Positions 9,523 through 19,139 of a DNA stretch of 22,556 nucleotides are shown here, in pieces. How positions within the stretch are numbered: the first letter of the stretch is position 1; each line of letters opens with the position of its first letter. The stretch is from Pigoraptor vietnamica (taxonomy: Eukaryota; Opisthokonta; Filasterea): assembly GCA_943704525.1 (NCBI GenBank), contig CALSCQ010002710.1, positions 1 to 22,556 on the forward strand, read 5' to 3'. The notes under the pieces were generated by a model. The model was not told the DNA's origin and did no database searches. It saw nothing but the letters and a program-made list of their open reading frames with translations. Position numbers and translations under genes: made by a program.

Positions 9523-11005
9523 ATGTCGTCGAAAGAGGAATTTGCGGAGGGTGAGGAGACCTTCGCCGCGGGAGAGGACGGCAAGGATGCCGCGGATGCG
9601 CTCGAGGAAGACCCGGTGAGTGACACGATTTGAGTGTGATTACGTGCACGTACTGTGTGTGTGAATGTAACCGTTTGTGTTGTACCTTGTGTGAGTGTGG
9701 GGTGCGGGGTGAGGCTGAGCTGTGTGGTGCCATTATTGCTTCGAGGGGAAGACTGTCGCTCACGTGGCATCTTGTGCTCTGCCATAGGAACTGGAGGCGA
9801 TGAAGAGGCGCATGGCGGAGATGGAGGAGGAGGCGCGGAAACTGCGCGAAATGCAGAGCGAGATCGACAAGCAAATGAATGTGCCTGGCGGTACGTGAGA
9901 TTGGAAAATTGAGCGTGGGGGTGTGTGTCTGTGTGCATGTGTTCCTCATATAAGGAGTATGGGCTGACTTCGCCGGCTCTCACAGCATCTGGCGATTCGA
10001 AGGAGGAGATCGACGGCAGGTCCATTTATGTTGGCAATGTACGTTTCACTGCAATGTTTTCTCGCGCGACTGTGTGCATTGGTGTGTTTGTGTGTGCGAC
10101 AACGTAGGCTCTTATCCAGCTACCACTCCGGGTGTGAGTGTGTGCACTGGGGTGCGTGCAACGTTGGGATTGCCCTCGCTTAACAAGCCCTGCTGCCATG
10201 CGCAGGTTGACTATGGTGCAACGCCAGAGGAGGTCCAAAACCACTTTGCGGCGTGCGGCACCATCAACCGAGTCACAATTCTCTGCGACAAGTTTACGGG
10301 GCATCCGAAAGGGTGGGTACGCTCACGCGCCGTAACCGTACTGTGCCCATGTTATCGTGTGCTGCTTTGAAGCAACCAATGTGAACCGCGTGGGAGTCTG
10401 GTACACACATGCGTTTGCCCGTTTGTCATGTCAGTGTGTTCCTCTAATGTGCCCCGACGCTTGCAGTTTTGCGTATATTGAGTTTGCGGATGGAGAGGCC
10501 GTGAGCAACGCCCTCGCGCTCAACGAGTCGCTCTTTCGTGGTCGGCAGATCAAGGTGTGCCTTGAGCCACTCAGTGTTGTTCGTCGTTCTCATTTCACCC
10601 TGCCGTCCGCCGTTTAGAGTGCTGCGCATCTTTTCGCTACACTTCGGCTCGATTGTAACCATCCGCTCGCGCAGGTGTCGTCGAAGCGGACAAACCAGCC
10701 GGGACACGGGCGCGGGAGGGGTCGCGGCCGCTTTGCCCCCCGCGGACGCGGCTTCTACGGACCGCCGGGCGGTTACTATGGCGCCGGCCCTTACCGTCCT
10801 CGTTTCAGGTGCGTGGTCTTACTACCCGCTTGAGTGAAAGGGCGTTTCAATTGTGGGCGGGCCACGTGGCTCGACTGGGTCTTTTATCGGATGCGGTAGT
10901 CCACTTCTTCTTCTTCTTCTTCGAAATGTGTGTCGCTGAAAGTGTTGTCTAAAATATTGTTCTGACTATCGCAGGAATCGTCGGGCCCACTTCACGCCCT
11001 ATTGA
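9523..11005 (+). CDS. PABPN1: Polyadenylate-binding nuclear protein 1
   Basis: Nuclear poly(A)-binding protein that stimulates poly(A) polymerase and sets tail length. Seven exons: 9523-9615, 9788-9890, 9986-10038, 10206-10312, 10467-10554, 10675-10808, 10975-11005; 609 nt, 202 aa, all in phase. Order of parts: acidic N-terminus (1-31); coiled coil [19 protein letters not shown] to QMNVPG (about 32-66); RRM with RNP2 SIYVGN (about 78-83), [24 protein letters not shown] and RNP1 KGFAYIEF (about 118-125), then [13 protein letters not shown]; Arg/Gly-rich tail rich in RGR and [11 protein letters not shown], ending FTPY-stop. These are the hallmark PABPN1 segments, including the tail ending in PY. 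There is no N-terminal polyalanine tract. The tail RG motifs are probable arginine-methylation sites. The last coding exon holds only ten codons. Confidence 0.96.
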
Positions 11006-11837
11006 GGTGTAAGTGTACTGTCTGCCTCGTCTCTACGGTAGAGTTAGTGCGGTTCGATTGCGCTGCGTGCATGCGGGGGTTCATTTTGGGACGTAGAGTG
11101 AAAATGGCCCCTAAAAAAGCCGAAAACATTGGTGAGAAAAAAAAAGAAAGAAAAAAAGAAGGGAAAAAAATGACAATTTAATATTAAGAAAAAAGGACGG
11201 TGGGCCAAAAAGATATGGGCAAGAAGGGGTTGGTCGGAGACGGGCTGTCAATGAGTTTGTGCGTTCGAAACGGGAAGAGATAGAGGGCTGGCGTGGGTGC
11301 GAACGATGGAGGGGAAAAAGAGCCCGAAAAAAGGGGGGTGTGGGTCCGAACAACTGGGCCGCGCTGTCTAACTTCTCTTGAGTCTGACTTGAGTTCTGAT
11401 TTTTCCAAGCGTAAACTGACGTGTCTCTTGAGTTCTTTCTGGCGCCTGTCATGGTTATTTTCTTGAGTTTGGGCTGCACCGAGGTTTGACATTCGTCTCG
11501 CAGGCGGGCTGACATTGATTTCTTTTCTGCTTCCAATTAAAAAAAAACAGTCTAAGGACTGGTGTCAGCGTTTGCAACGTCGCAGCGACACGGCAGGGCT
11601 CACTGGCATGTCGTTCATTTGACTTCGTCCATTACATAACTGGCAGTCAAGGCCTCGAGGCGAAATGGGTTCCGCCAGGGCGGCCAGTGACTCAAGTCCG
11701 CACACATTGTCAACTGAACACCTCGATTCTCGGCACTTTCAGACTCAGACGGCAAAACGCATAATTATCGACCGAGACTGGCCGAGACGCGTTAACTTTT
11801 ATTCATGTGAAAGAGAAGTCAACATTTCGATGCACTG
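11006..11837. other. 832-bp gap with A-rich stretch and repeated CTTGAG motifs
   Basis: No gene is supported. From about 11100 to 11210 the plus strand is strongly A-rich (runs of A and GAAAG). Between about 11370 and 11470 CTTGAG recurs four times, mostly as CTTGAGTT or CTTGAGTC. An ATG at 11104 opens a short Lys-rich frame that I could not extend. The region should contain the 3' ends of PABPN1 and of the convergent gene on its right. Confidence 0.45.
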
Positions 11838-13059
11838 CTACAGCCCGAGTAGGACGCGCAGTTGCAGATTGCCGGGCACGAGCGGAAATATTGTAACTGG
11901 CAGGTCGTCGACAGCGTTCTCTCGCTTAAAAGGCACAAGGTCGCATTGACACCCCTGGCCAATCTACTGTATATCAAACCCGGCTCGGCGCCCCGTGCGA
12001 CCACGACCCACAGCGCGGTCCACAAAAGCACACAAGATCGACACGGGTGAAATGTGGCGCGCAATCGGCGAGTTGTCGAACATTGCCCCCCCAACTTCGG
12101 CCACGTGAGGCCCAAAACCGCAGTCGCGCACGCACTCCGAGTGCGTCGCCGTGCGTCGTTGAAAGTCAAAGCGCGCGACAATACATTGACAGAACATATC
12201 GACGGGATCCGTGTTGCGGATGGCAACGTTCGCGTCCAAGTCGCCCACCAATTCCTCGTCCGCAAACAGCGGCGAGGTAACGCCAAGAACCACGCAGAGC
12301 CCACTGAACATCTTCCGTGGGGGCTGTTGTCGAGCGGCGATTCAGTTCAGCTTATCGGCCGCAGTTTCCACACTGCAAAGCACCCGCGCAAGAGCCGCGC
12401 GACACTCTTCGACCAGCGGCGGCGACTGCGCATTCGTAACGCTCGCCAACTCGACGTCGAGAAACCACTCGAGCGAAAAGTGAGGCAAAAGTAAGCCTGC
12501 ATCGACGCACACCGCGTGCCATCGTCGCATCCCCGTCGCAAATCGCGTGGAGGAACGATAAAGCGCAGATGCACAGACGCACGCCGAATTCGTCATCCCA
12601 ACGTTCAAACGAGGGCGTTAGGAGATGAACTACTTGAGCGAGAAAGCTCGTCGACTCCACGACGCGGAGCTTGACGCGGTCAAGAAAATCGCACGACGAG
12701 AGGCAGACAGTAGTCAGCGACTGAAGGCGAGAGCGCCATGACTCCAAGCGCTGGCGTCGCCGCTCAGCGTTTGCGCGCACACTCTCGTCTTCATCAGCCA
12801 GGCCATCGACAAACGCACGCAAAACTGCGTCGACCGTTGGCACATCGTCACCTGTTACACCGACATCCATCTCCTTATCTGCATTAGCAGGCCCTTAGAG
12901 CGGACATGCGAATGGGCGTCATTCCAGTACGAGTAACAAAAAAAAAAAAAAGAAAAAGAAAAAGGCACGGCTGGCAACATACGTACTTTCGCAACTGCCG
13001 ACGTTCAAGGCAAGCGCGTTGCGGGTTGTATCGCGTGTGCTCGGGGGTTTGCCGGGCAT
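11838..13059 (-). CDS. Unidentified multi-exon protein
   Basis: I do not recognise the family. Supported pieces in minus order: a first exon 13059-12987 (starts MPGKPPSTRD, 24 codons plus one base, donor GTACGT); a 108-nt intron with a long pyrimidine tract and TGCTAATGCAG acceptor; an exon from 12878 reading KEMDVGVTGDDVPTVDAVL and ADEDESVRANAERRRQRLE, then LDRVKLRVVESTSFLAQVVH; an exon reading LLLPHFSLEWFLDVELA, LVEECRAALARVL; an exon reading SPLFADEELVGDLDANVAI, DPVDMFCQCIVARFD; and a final exon reading RENAVDDLPVTIFPLVPGN, LQLRVLLGL-stop at 11838. The middle junctions are ambiguous (several donors fit, and two introns would be only about 48-57 nt). The helical, Leu-rich, acidic composition is compatible with HEAT/ARM-type repeats, which is a guess. 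A pseudogene or an indel is possible. Confidence 0.5.
12879..12986 (-). other. Intron with an extreme polypyrimidine tract
   Basis: On the minus strand this 108-nt interval has GTACGT, then a T/C run of about 27 bases, then TGCTAAT, a close match to a branch site, directly before GCAG. The flanking frames join in phase 1. It supports the N-terminal exon of the unidentified gene. Confidence 0.55.
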
Positions 13060-13225
13060 CCCAAGTGGCGCCGAGCAACGGACAATGTATGATTCGCGCC
13101 CCGAGATATTCGCGTTTGTGACAGCGCGTGATGCACGCCGACTCCGCAGACTGGCAGACTGGCTTGTGCGAGCCGGTGAATCGTGTGAGGATGCGATGTT
13201 GACGTTGCCACTCCTTGATTGCGAA

Positions 13226-13233
13226 TGACGTCA
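13226..13233. promoter_or_regulatory. Perfect CRE palindrome TGACGTCA
   Basis: An eight-base palindrome, the classic ATF/CREB-type bZIP site, followed four bases later by CCAAT. The position fits a promoter for the minus-strand gene that starts at about 13059. Function is inferred. Confidence 0.45.
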
Positions 13234-13286
13234 TGGGCCAATCCACAACAAGCACACAAACGCAACAACACTGTACAAGCTCACGC

Positions 13287-13335
13287 ACACGCACACGCAA
13301 CGCACACCCACACGCAACGCACACCCACACGCAAT
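13287..13335. repeat. Short tandem repeat, unit about 17 bp
   Basis: ACGCAACGCACACCCAC-type units occur about two and a half times in tandem just beyond the SPT16 stop. It is part of a CA-rich stretch in the SPT16 3' flank. Confidence 0.7.
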
Positions 13336-13464
13336 ATCACTGTAAGTAGCCGACCACAAAAATGGGTCGCGTGGCGCAGCGCACAGCAGCACACTACTGA
13401 AAACTTGTCTATTATGCTCTCAGTGCGGACAACGGCGCATTTAAGTTGGCCGCACACCACAGTC

Positions 13465-13545
13465 TCAGCGCCGCCCGCCGCTCTTGCCCTTGGCCGGCGC
13501 AGACGACTTCTTGGGTGGCGCTGCCTTGGACTTCTTGCGGGGGCG

Positions 13546-13580
<35 letters not shown>

Positions 13581-16500
13581 GCCCGCGCTTGCGGTCCTCG
13601 TCGCCGAATTGACGCCGGTCGGCTGCAAGAAGCGGCGTCAGGCAACACAAACAGCGAGTCTCACAGAAACAACGCCTGACCAACTGCAAGCGCAATTTCG
13701 AAACCTTCGGCGCATCTTCCTCCTCTTCGAACACGCATCACGCACGCACATGCACGTATCTTGCACACACCTTCCATGGCCTCGCGCTCGAGCTCGTCCC
13801 ACGACTTGCCCTCCTCCTCCTCCTCCTCCTCCTCAAACTCAGAGCTCTCCTCTTCGTCCTCATCCTCGTAGTCGTCGCTGCTCTCTTCCTCCTCCTCGTC
13901 TTCGCTCGACTCGGCGTGAAACTCGCCGTCGGACGACTGGTACTCCTCCATCTCGCTGTCCCCGTCAGAGTCCGCCTGACCCGTCTGCTCGTCCGCAGCG
14001 AATAGCAGTAACAAACAGAGTGAGATAACACGTTGGAAAATTACCACACGGAGTTGAGAAACACGATGAAAAAACACAGGGTACAGAACGCATGGAACGC
14101 ACCGTGCCGCGTTGCTCCGGCGCGCGCTGCAGAATGTCGTCCCAGAACTCGCCATAGCGGATGTCCCAGCCGCCGCGGTCGAAGAAGTCGGCGGGGTCCT
14201 TGTTGATCATCTTCATAATCTTGGGCCAGTTGAGGTTGACCGGCCCCTCCTCAAAGCGAATGTCCGTCTCGTTCAGCCACTGCTTGAGGCCGTCCGGGCC
14301 CTCGAGGCGGTCCATGGGGATCGACGTGATCGTCGTCACGGGGCGCGCGTAGTCCTTGTAGATGATCACCATGTCGAACGACTTGAGCGAGAGCTGCACG
14401 CGCTCAAAGTACACGAGCTCAATGTCCTCGAGCGACACGAGGAACGGCGGCGGCTCCATGAGGCTGACGAGGCAGAAGGCGGTCGGCAGCAGCGTCACGT
14501 TGCTCTTGTTCGGGACGCCGTTGAACGCGAGGTCGCGAAATGGCATGTCGAACTTGAGGTCCGCGCCGTGCGGGTTCTTGTCCCGCTCGGTGAGGCGCTG
14601 CACTTGCTCGCAGAATTCCTGCACTCGGCAAGAGACAACAGACGCGCGTCACTCGTCAGCGCCGTTAACGAGATGCCCAACACAGCCCATAAGGAAGACA
14701 CAGCAAGAATAACAGAAAATCCGACAGAAACGGCCACGGGCACGCAAAGGCGCACCTTGAACGTGCGGTTGATCTTCTGTCGCTTGAGCCTGTCCTGCTT
14801 CTCAGCCTCGAGCTCGTCCCGGTCGCCGTAGTTGCGCCGGCGGCGGTTGTCCGTCTCGTCGTAGCCGACGACCTCCTGCATGAACGTGATGTCCTTGTGC
14901 TTTTTCTTCTCGACGAGGATAGGGTTGTACAGGTGAAAGTGGACGAGCACGCGCTCCTCCTTCTCGCACGGCTGGAAGATGGCGTGGCGGATGTTCGCGT
15001 AGATAATGTCGAGCCGCTCGCCCTTGGTCGTCGTGAAGCGAAAGCCGTTCACGTGCGCCTCGAGGCTGCCAGACACCTTGCCTCGGCCGAGGTTGGGTCG
15101 CACCATGAGCTCGTTGAGGCGCGGAATTTCCTCTCGCCGCGCGCGGCTGAGGATGAGCGCCTGCGGGTACAAACAGAAAGTTGAATTAGAACAAGTCACA
15201 GAGACGGAGAGGGGAAAAAGAAAGAAACACAATCGACGTTGCGCCGACACACGCGGCCCTGCATTGCAAGGACAAGACGCGCACCGGCTGCGTCACGAGG
15301 TCGGCCTGCTCCTTCTTCTCGTTCTCCGCCGCGCGATAGCTCTTGAGCGCCTCCTTGAAGCCCTCTTCCACCGCCGCGTAATGCCGGGGGTCCGACCCGC
15401 GCACCGTCAGCTCGCGCACGTAGATGTTCGTCCCGGTCATCTCCGCTGGGCCCTTCTCCGATCCCGGCGTGGTGAAGACGACGCGCAGCGTGGCGCCCTT
15501 GCCGTCGTCCGCCTTCGTCACGCTCTTCACCATCGAAATGTGGAACGGCACCATGTGGCCAAAGATCGGCAGCACAAGCGCCTTCGCCCCGACGTCCACA
15601 AACGGCCGCTGCTCCCGCACGTCCGCGTTCTGAGGCACGGCCATCGGATTCTTGTACGCGACAGCCGCAGCGGCAATCGCCTTGCCGCCCGCACCCGCCC
15701 CGCCCCCAACAATGCGCCGCCGCGCCTCTTCGTTCTTCTGGCGAATCTGCTCTTCGTGGCGCCGCTGGGCCTCCTCCGCATTCACGTCGTTGTCCGCAAC
15801 AGCCATTGCGGCCCTTGTCGCCGCCTCGCGCCGCCCGCGCGTCACCTGTTGTTCGTCCGCCGCACCCGACGCTTCCGCCGCATCGCCGCCGTCCTCAATA
15901 ATGTAGTCCGTGTTGAGCGACGCACCCGCCGTCGCGACCGTCTGCAGCTGCTCCTGGCCGTTCGGCTGGCGCACCGGCTGCAGTTCCACAATGACCGTGT
16001 CGGCGACGTACATGGCATACTTCTTCCCCCGCTCGTCCCGCGCGTCGGGACGCTCCAGCCCCTCAAACCCGAGCGCGAGGTTGAAGCACATGCCCCCGCG
16101 CACGGGGCGGTCGTTCTTGCTGTCAATGAGCTGCGACGTCTCGCGGAAGAGCATCCCGATGCCAAAGCCCGCGGTTTTCGTCAGCCGCGCCACGAGATCG
16201 GGCTTCTTTGCCTCGACTGCCGCCACGGCCGCCGCGTACACGTCCGAGATCTTGTTGCCCGGGCGGAGGGCCGCAATCGCCGCAGCGCGCGCCTCGAGCA
16301 ATATCTTGTACGTGTCCTTCTGCTGCTCCGAGGGGTCCATGAAGAACGTGCGCGCGACGTTGCTGCAAAAGTCCGTGTAACGGATGCCGAGGCTGGCGAT
16401 GATGACCTTAGGGTGCACCGTTTCGTTGTCGCTGGTCGCAATCGCCTTGAGGGCGTACTTGCCGCCGCTCTGCACGAACGGGTCGTAGCACCACTCGGTG

Positions 16501-17773
16501 TCCGCCCAGTCAACCTGCTCAAGCACACGGCACATATATGTGCGTTCGAAGGGATGAGACACAGCGTACACGCAGGGACGTCTTGCCCACAAGCGCGCGC
16601 GTGCATGCCATGTGCCACAAGAGCAACACGCACGCGCACGGCCACACACTCGCATCCCACCTCGACGGCGGCGAGCTTCGGGTGCTTGCTCTGCGTCTTT
16701 TTGTCGAGCATGTCCTCCTGCACCTTGAGCAGGTACTTGGTGAGGTCCGCGTGCGTCACCTTCTTGTTCTCGTCCACAATCTCCTCCATCCGCGGCACAA
16801 ACACGCGCTTCATGAACGCCGCCGACGCCTTGGCCGCGCTCCGGATCGCGTCGAGCTCCTCCGCCTCCTTCACCGCCAACAGCTCGCTCACAAAGCCACC
16901 CACATCGACCGTCTCAAACTTGCCCTGGATGTGCGCGGCCCACTGATCGGCAAGAGGGCCCTCCACGCTGTCCTTGTCAAAGATGCCGACCGTCTTTCCC
17001 TCGTGGCTGCCGCGAATGGCCTCCTCGAGCTTTGCGAAATTGCCGGCGTTGTCTTCCTTCGCGAGGACGAGAATGCTCACGCGGGGTTTCGAGTGCGCGT
17101 CGCTCTGCAGCTGCTGCAGCACTTTGACTGTTGCGCGAGCCAAAGTCAGCCAAAAACGCAAGCGCAGAGAAGAACCAAGTAGAGCAGGCGATGTCATAAT
17201 AATTGCACTGCGAAAGCGGAGTCGCAGCACATGCGTGGCCACGCACCCTTCGACTCGCTCGCGAGGACGGTCACTGCGTCGGCCGTAAACACGAGGATCG
17301 TGCGCGCAAACTCGTATCCAAACAGCCACAGCTGCATCATGTCGTGATCATGACCAATGAATAACGGGTTGCCGCAGACTGAGAAGCACGGAAAGCACCC
17401 GTCCAACAGATGCACACCGCAGACTACGGCTCCCTAAGCATGCCACACGAACCAACAGCAACAACTCTACAGCACAGCCCGCCATCATGTTCCGCCAGCG
17501 CGCGCCATCATTCTCCGCCTCCCCACGCGCCGCACCTGCAGAGTGCTTGTCTTCTGGTACATGACCGAGTCGACACCCGCGGGGAGCGCAATCGCGTCAA
17601 CCCCTTTGAATGCGCCATCCTTGCCCGACGCCTGCGCCCCAAACCAACATCAACAACCGCACCGAAGAATATTTCCCCTCGCCACAACTCAAGCAACACG
17701 GACGGACCTTCCATGCCGCGTACAATGCCTCGGCACGGCGATAGAACCGCGCGACGTCAATTTTAACCGACAT
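13465..17773 (-). CDS. SPT16: FACT complex large subunit SPT16
   Basis: Histone chaperone that with SSRP1/Pob3 loosens and restores nucleosomes during transcription and replication. Nine exons (minus order): 17773-17708, 17631-17536, 17331-17247, 17127-16661, 16514-15285, 15160-14756, 14618-14103, 13984-13771, 13622-13465; 3237 nt, 1078 aa (human 1047), all phases close. The N-terminal aminopeptidase-like domain runs from MSVKIDVARFYRRAEALYAAW through SVMYQKTSTLQ|LWLFGYE, EEIVDENKKVTHADL, SLGIRYTDFCSNVARTF and TKTAGFGIGMLFRE. A charged linker follows (AEEAQRRHEEQIRQKNEEARRR), then the Spt16/Pob3 domains (GHMVPFHISMVKSV; NIRHAIFQPCEKE; FMQEVVGYDETDNRRRRNYG; the PH-like region around VSLEDIELVYFERVQLSLK). 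The C-terminal tail is very acidic, then GKSWDELEREAMEADRR, an 11-Asp run and a basic end. An in-frame upstream ATG at 17833 exists, but MSVKID aligns with the family start. Confidence 0.96.
13546..13578 (-). repeat. Pure GAC trinucleotide run coding 11 Asp in SPT16
   Basis: Eleven uninterrupted GAC codons (GTC on the plus strand) occur in the last SPT16 exon, between RKRGR and RPRKKSK. Using a single codon throughout points to recent slippage expansion. Confidence 0.9.
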
Positions 17774-18186
17774 CTTCGGTGTGCCACGTGCCACCCGCCC
17801 TGCCGCCGCCAAACGAGATAGAATGCGGCCCACAGCGAAGGAGGTGGCAGCGTCAAGCCGAGACGATGCGAGCTCGATACCGTCGGCGAAATAGACAAAA
17901 GAGATGCGCGCGCACCGTTGGCGTTATCGTCACACTGAAAAAACTGGCGCCAAAAAAGAGTTTCCCGCGCGGACCTTTATTTCGAACATAGCTCCACTAT
18001 GAAAAATGTATGGAAAATGCCTTTTATTACCTCTGAAACTGTTACACCGCACGCACGTCACGATGGCGTCATAATGTTGATCACGTGACGGCCCAGCTGT
18101 TTCAAGTTCGCCGGCTTCGCGTGCATATGCACTAAAATTTACAAAGGTGCGAGGGAGGCGATCGAGAGTGGTCGCGGCGGAGGAAG
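17774..18186. promoter_or_regulatory. Divergent promoter between SPT16 and TMEM208
   Basis: The 413 bp between opposite ATGs contain GCACGTCA (18053-18060), TGGCGTCA (18064-18071) and the palindrome TCACGTGA (18081-18088) in a 36-bp cluster 99-134 bp upstream of the TMEM208 ATG. No other gene was seen. Confidence 0.5.
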
Positions 18187-19139
18187 ATGGTGAGGACAGT
18201 GCCTGCTGCAGGACGCGCCGTGCGTTACTGCTCTGACGAGAGAGGCTGCGCTTGTCTGCGCAGGCCAACAAGGGGAACAAGCGCGTGCTCGAGAGCAACA
18301 AGAAAGTGCTCCAGCAGCACTTCTACCCTCTCATCGCCGTCAATGTGGGCCATTGCGTCGTTGTGCCATGCGCGCCGTTGCCTTCCCCGTCTCTGATCTC
18401 CATCCCCTTCGCAGTTCCTCTGCTTCGTTGTCCGCTTCCTCGTCTTCTACGACAGCATTGCGACTGTGGACATTGTGAGTGTCGCACACTCGCGTCACCC
18501 TGTTGTTGCGCACGTGCTGTGGGGCCTTCACTGACGCATCTTGTTCAAGGTGGCGCTTGTCTTGCTTGGGGGCGTTGGGCTGTTCTGCTACCGCTCGCTC
18601 GCTGAGATGGCCACTCCCGAATTTGCGCCCGACGGCGAATTGCTCGGTGCCGGCGCCGATCTCAATTTCGGAGGCATTGCAGAGTGCGTAGCGTTGTTAT
18701 CGCGTCGTCGTAATCACGAGTGTTCTATTGTGCATGCGCGTGTCGCTGTCTACGCTTACCTTGGCTCCATCGCACTCACGCGTCGTGGTCGTGCCTTTGC
18801 AGGTACTACAAGGACGTCATCTACGTGACGTTGTTTGTGCAGGTCGCCAGCCTCTACTCGAACAAGTTCCTCTTCCTTTGGCTGATTGTGGGTGCCGCGT
18901 TGGAGCCGTTCTTCGCCAAGCATTGCACTTGCCTTTCATTCTCATTGACGCCGACTCGTGTGCGCGTGTGCGCATCGTGTTGCCTGCAGATTCCCGCGTT
19001 TGCAATCTACAAGCTGTGGGTGGGGGTGATTGCGCCGTGGATCTTTGCGCCTGCGCCAGAGCCCATGGACGAAGAGACTCGCAAGAAGATGGAGAAGAAG
19101 GAGCGAAAGGCGAACCGCGTCAAGTACGTCATGCGGTGA
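18187..19139 (+). CDS. TMEM208: TMEM208 / SND2 ER-targeting membrane protein
   Basis: Small ER membrane protein; yeast Snd2 and human TMEM208 act in SRP-independent targeting. Six exons: 18187-18189, 18264-18344, 18415-18474, 18550-18683, 18803-18887, 18990-19139; 513 nt, 170 aa (family about 170), all in phase. The protein begins M|ANKGNKRVLESNKKVLQQH, like the MANQGAKKR-type start of plant homologues. Hydrophobic segments are VNFLCFVVRFLVFY, VALVLLGGVGLFCY and FLFLWLIIPAFAIYKLWVGV, with the family motif DLNFGGIAEYYKDVIYVT between them and a Lys-rich cytosolic tail ending YVMR. The exon 2 frame has no ATG of its own. The only fitting start is the ATG at 18187, followed immediately by a GTGAGG donor and a 74-nt intron, so the first coding exon would be just the start codon. 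The start is the least certain part. Confidence 0.9.

Larger units (their letters stand above)
13060..13464. promoter_or_regulatory. Intergenic region: promoter of the unidentified gene, 3' end of SPT16
   Basis: The region contains a perfect CRE palindrome TGACGTCA (13226-13233) with a CCAAT pentamer at 13238-13242, about 170 bp upstream of the proposed start at 13059. It also contains a short tandem repeat of about 17 bp at 13287-13335. A small plus-strand frame at 13085-13228 overlaps this area but lacks support. Confidence 0.45.

Noticed and set aside
11040-11075. GGTTCGATTGC resembling a tRNA B box
   Set aside because: There is no matching A box or seven-base acceptor stem around it, and the last bases deviate from the B-box consensus.
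11104-11181. Short Lys-rich frame starting MAPKKAENIG with a GTGAG directly after it, looking like a first exon
   Set aside because: I could find no downstream exon that continues in phase; the best acceptor near 11551 gives an immediate stop. Low-complexity A-rich sequence explains the lysines.
13085-13228. Small plus-strand frame starting MYDSRPEIF
   Set aside because: It overlaps the proposed promoter and CRE site of the minus-strand gene, shows no recognisable motif, and ends without supporting context.
15006-16946. Very long open frame on the plus strand opposite SPT16
   Set aside because: It is antisense to a fully supported SPT16 exon. High GC at third positions removes stop codons on the opposite strand, and the peptide is Arg/Leu/His-rich with no domain.
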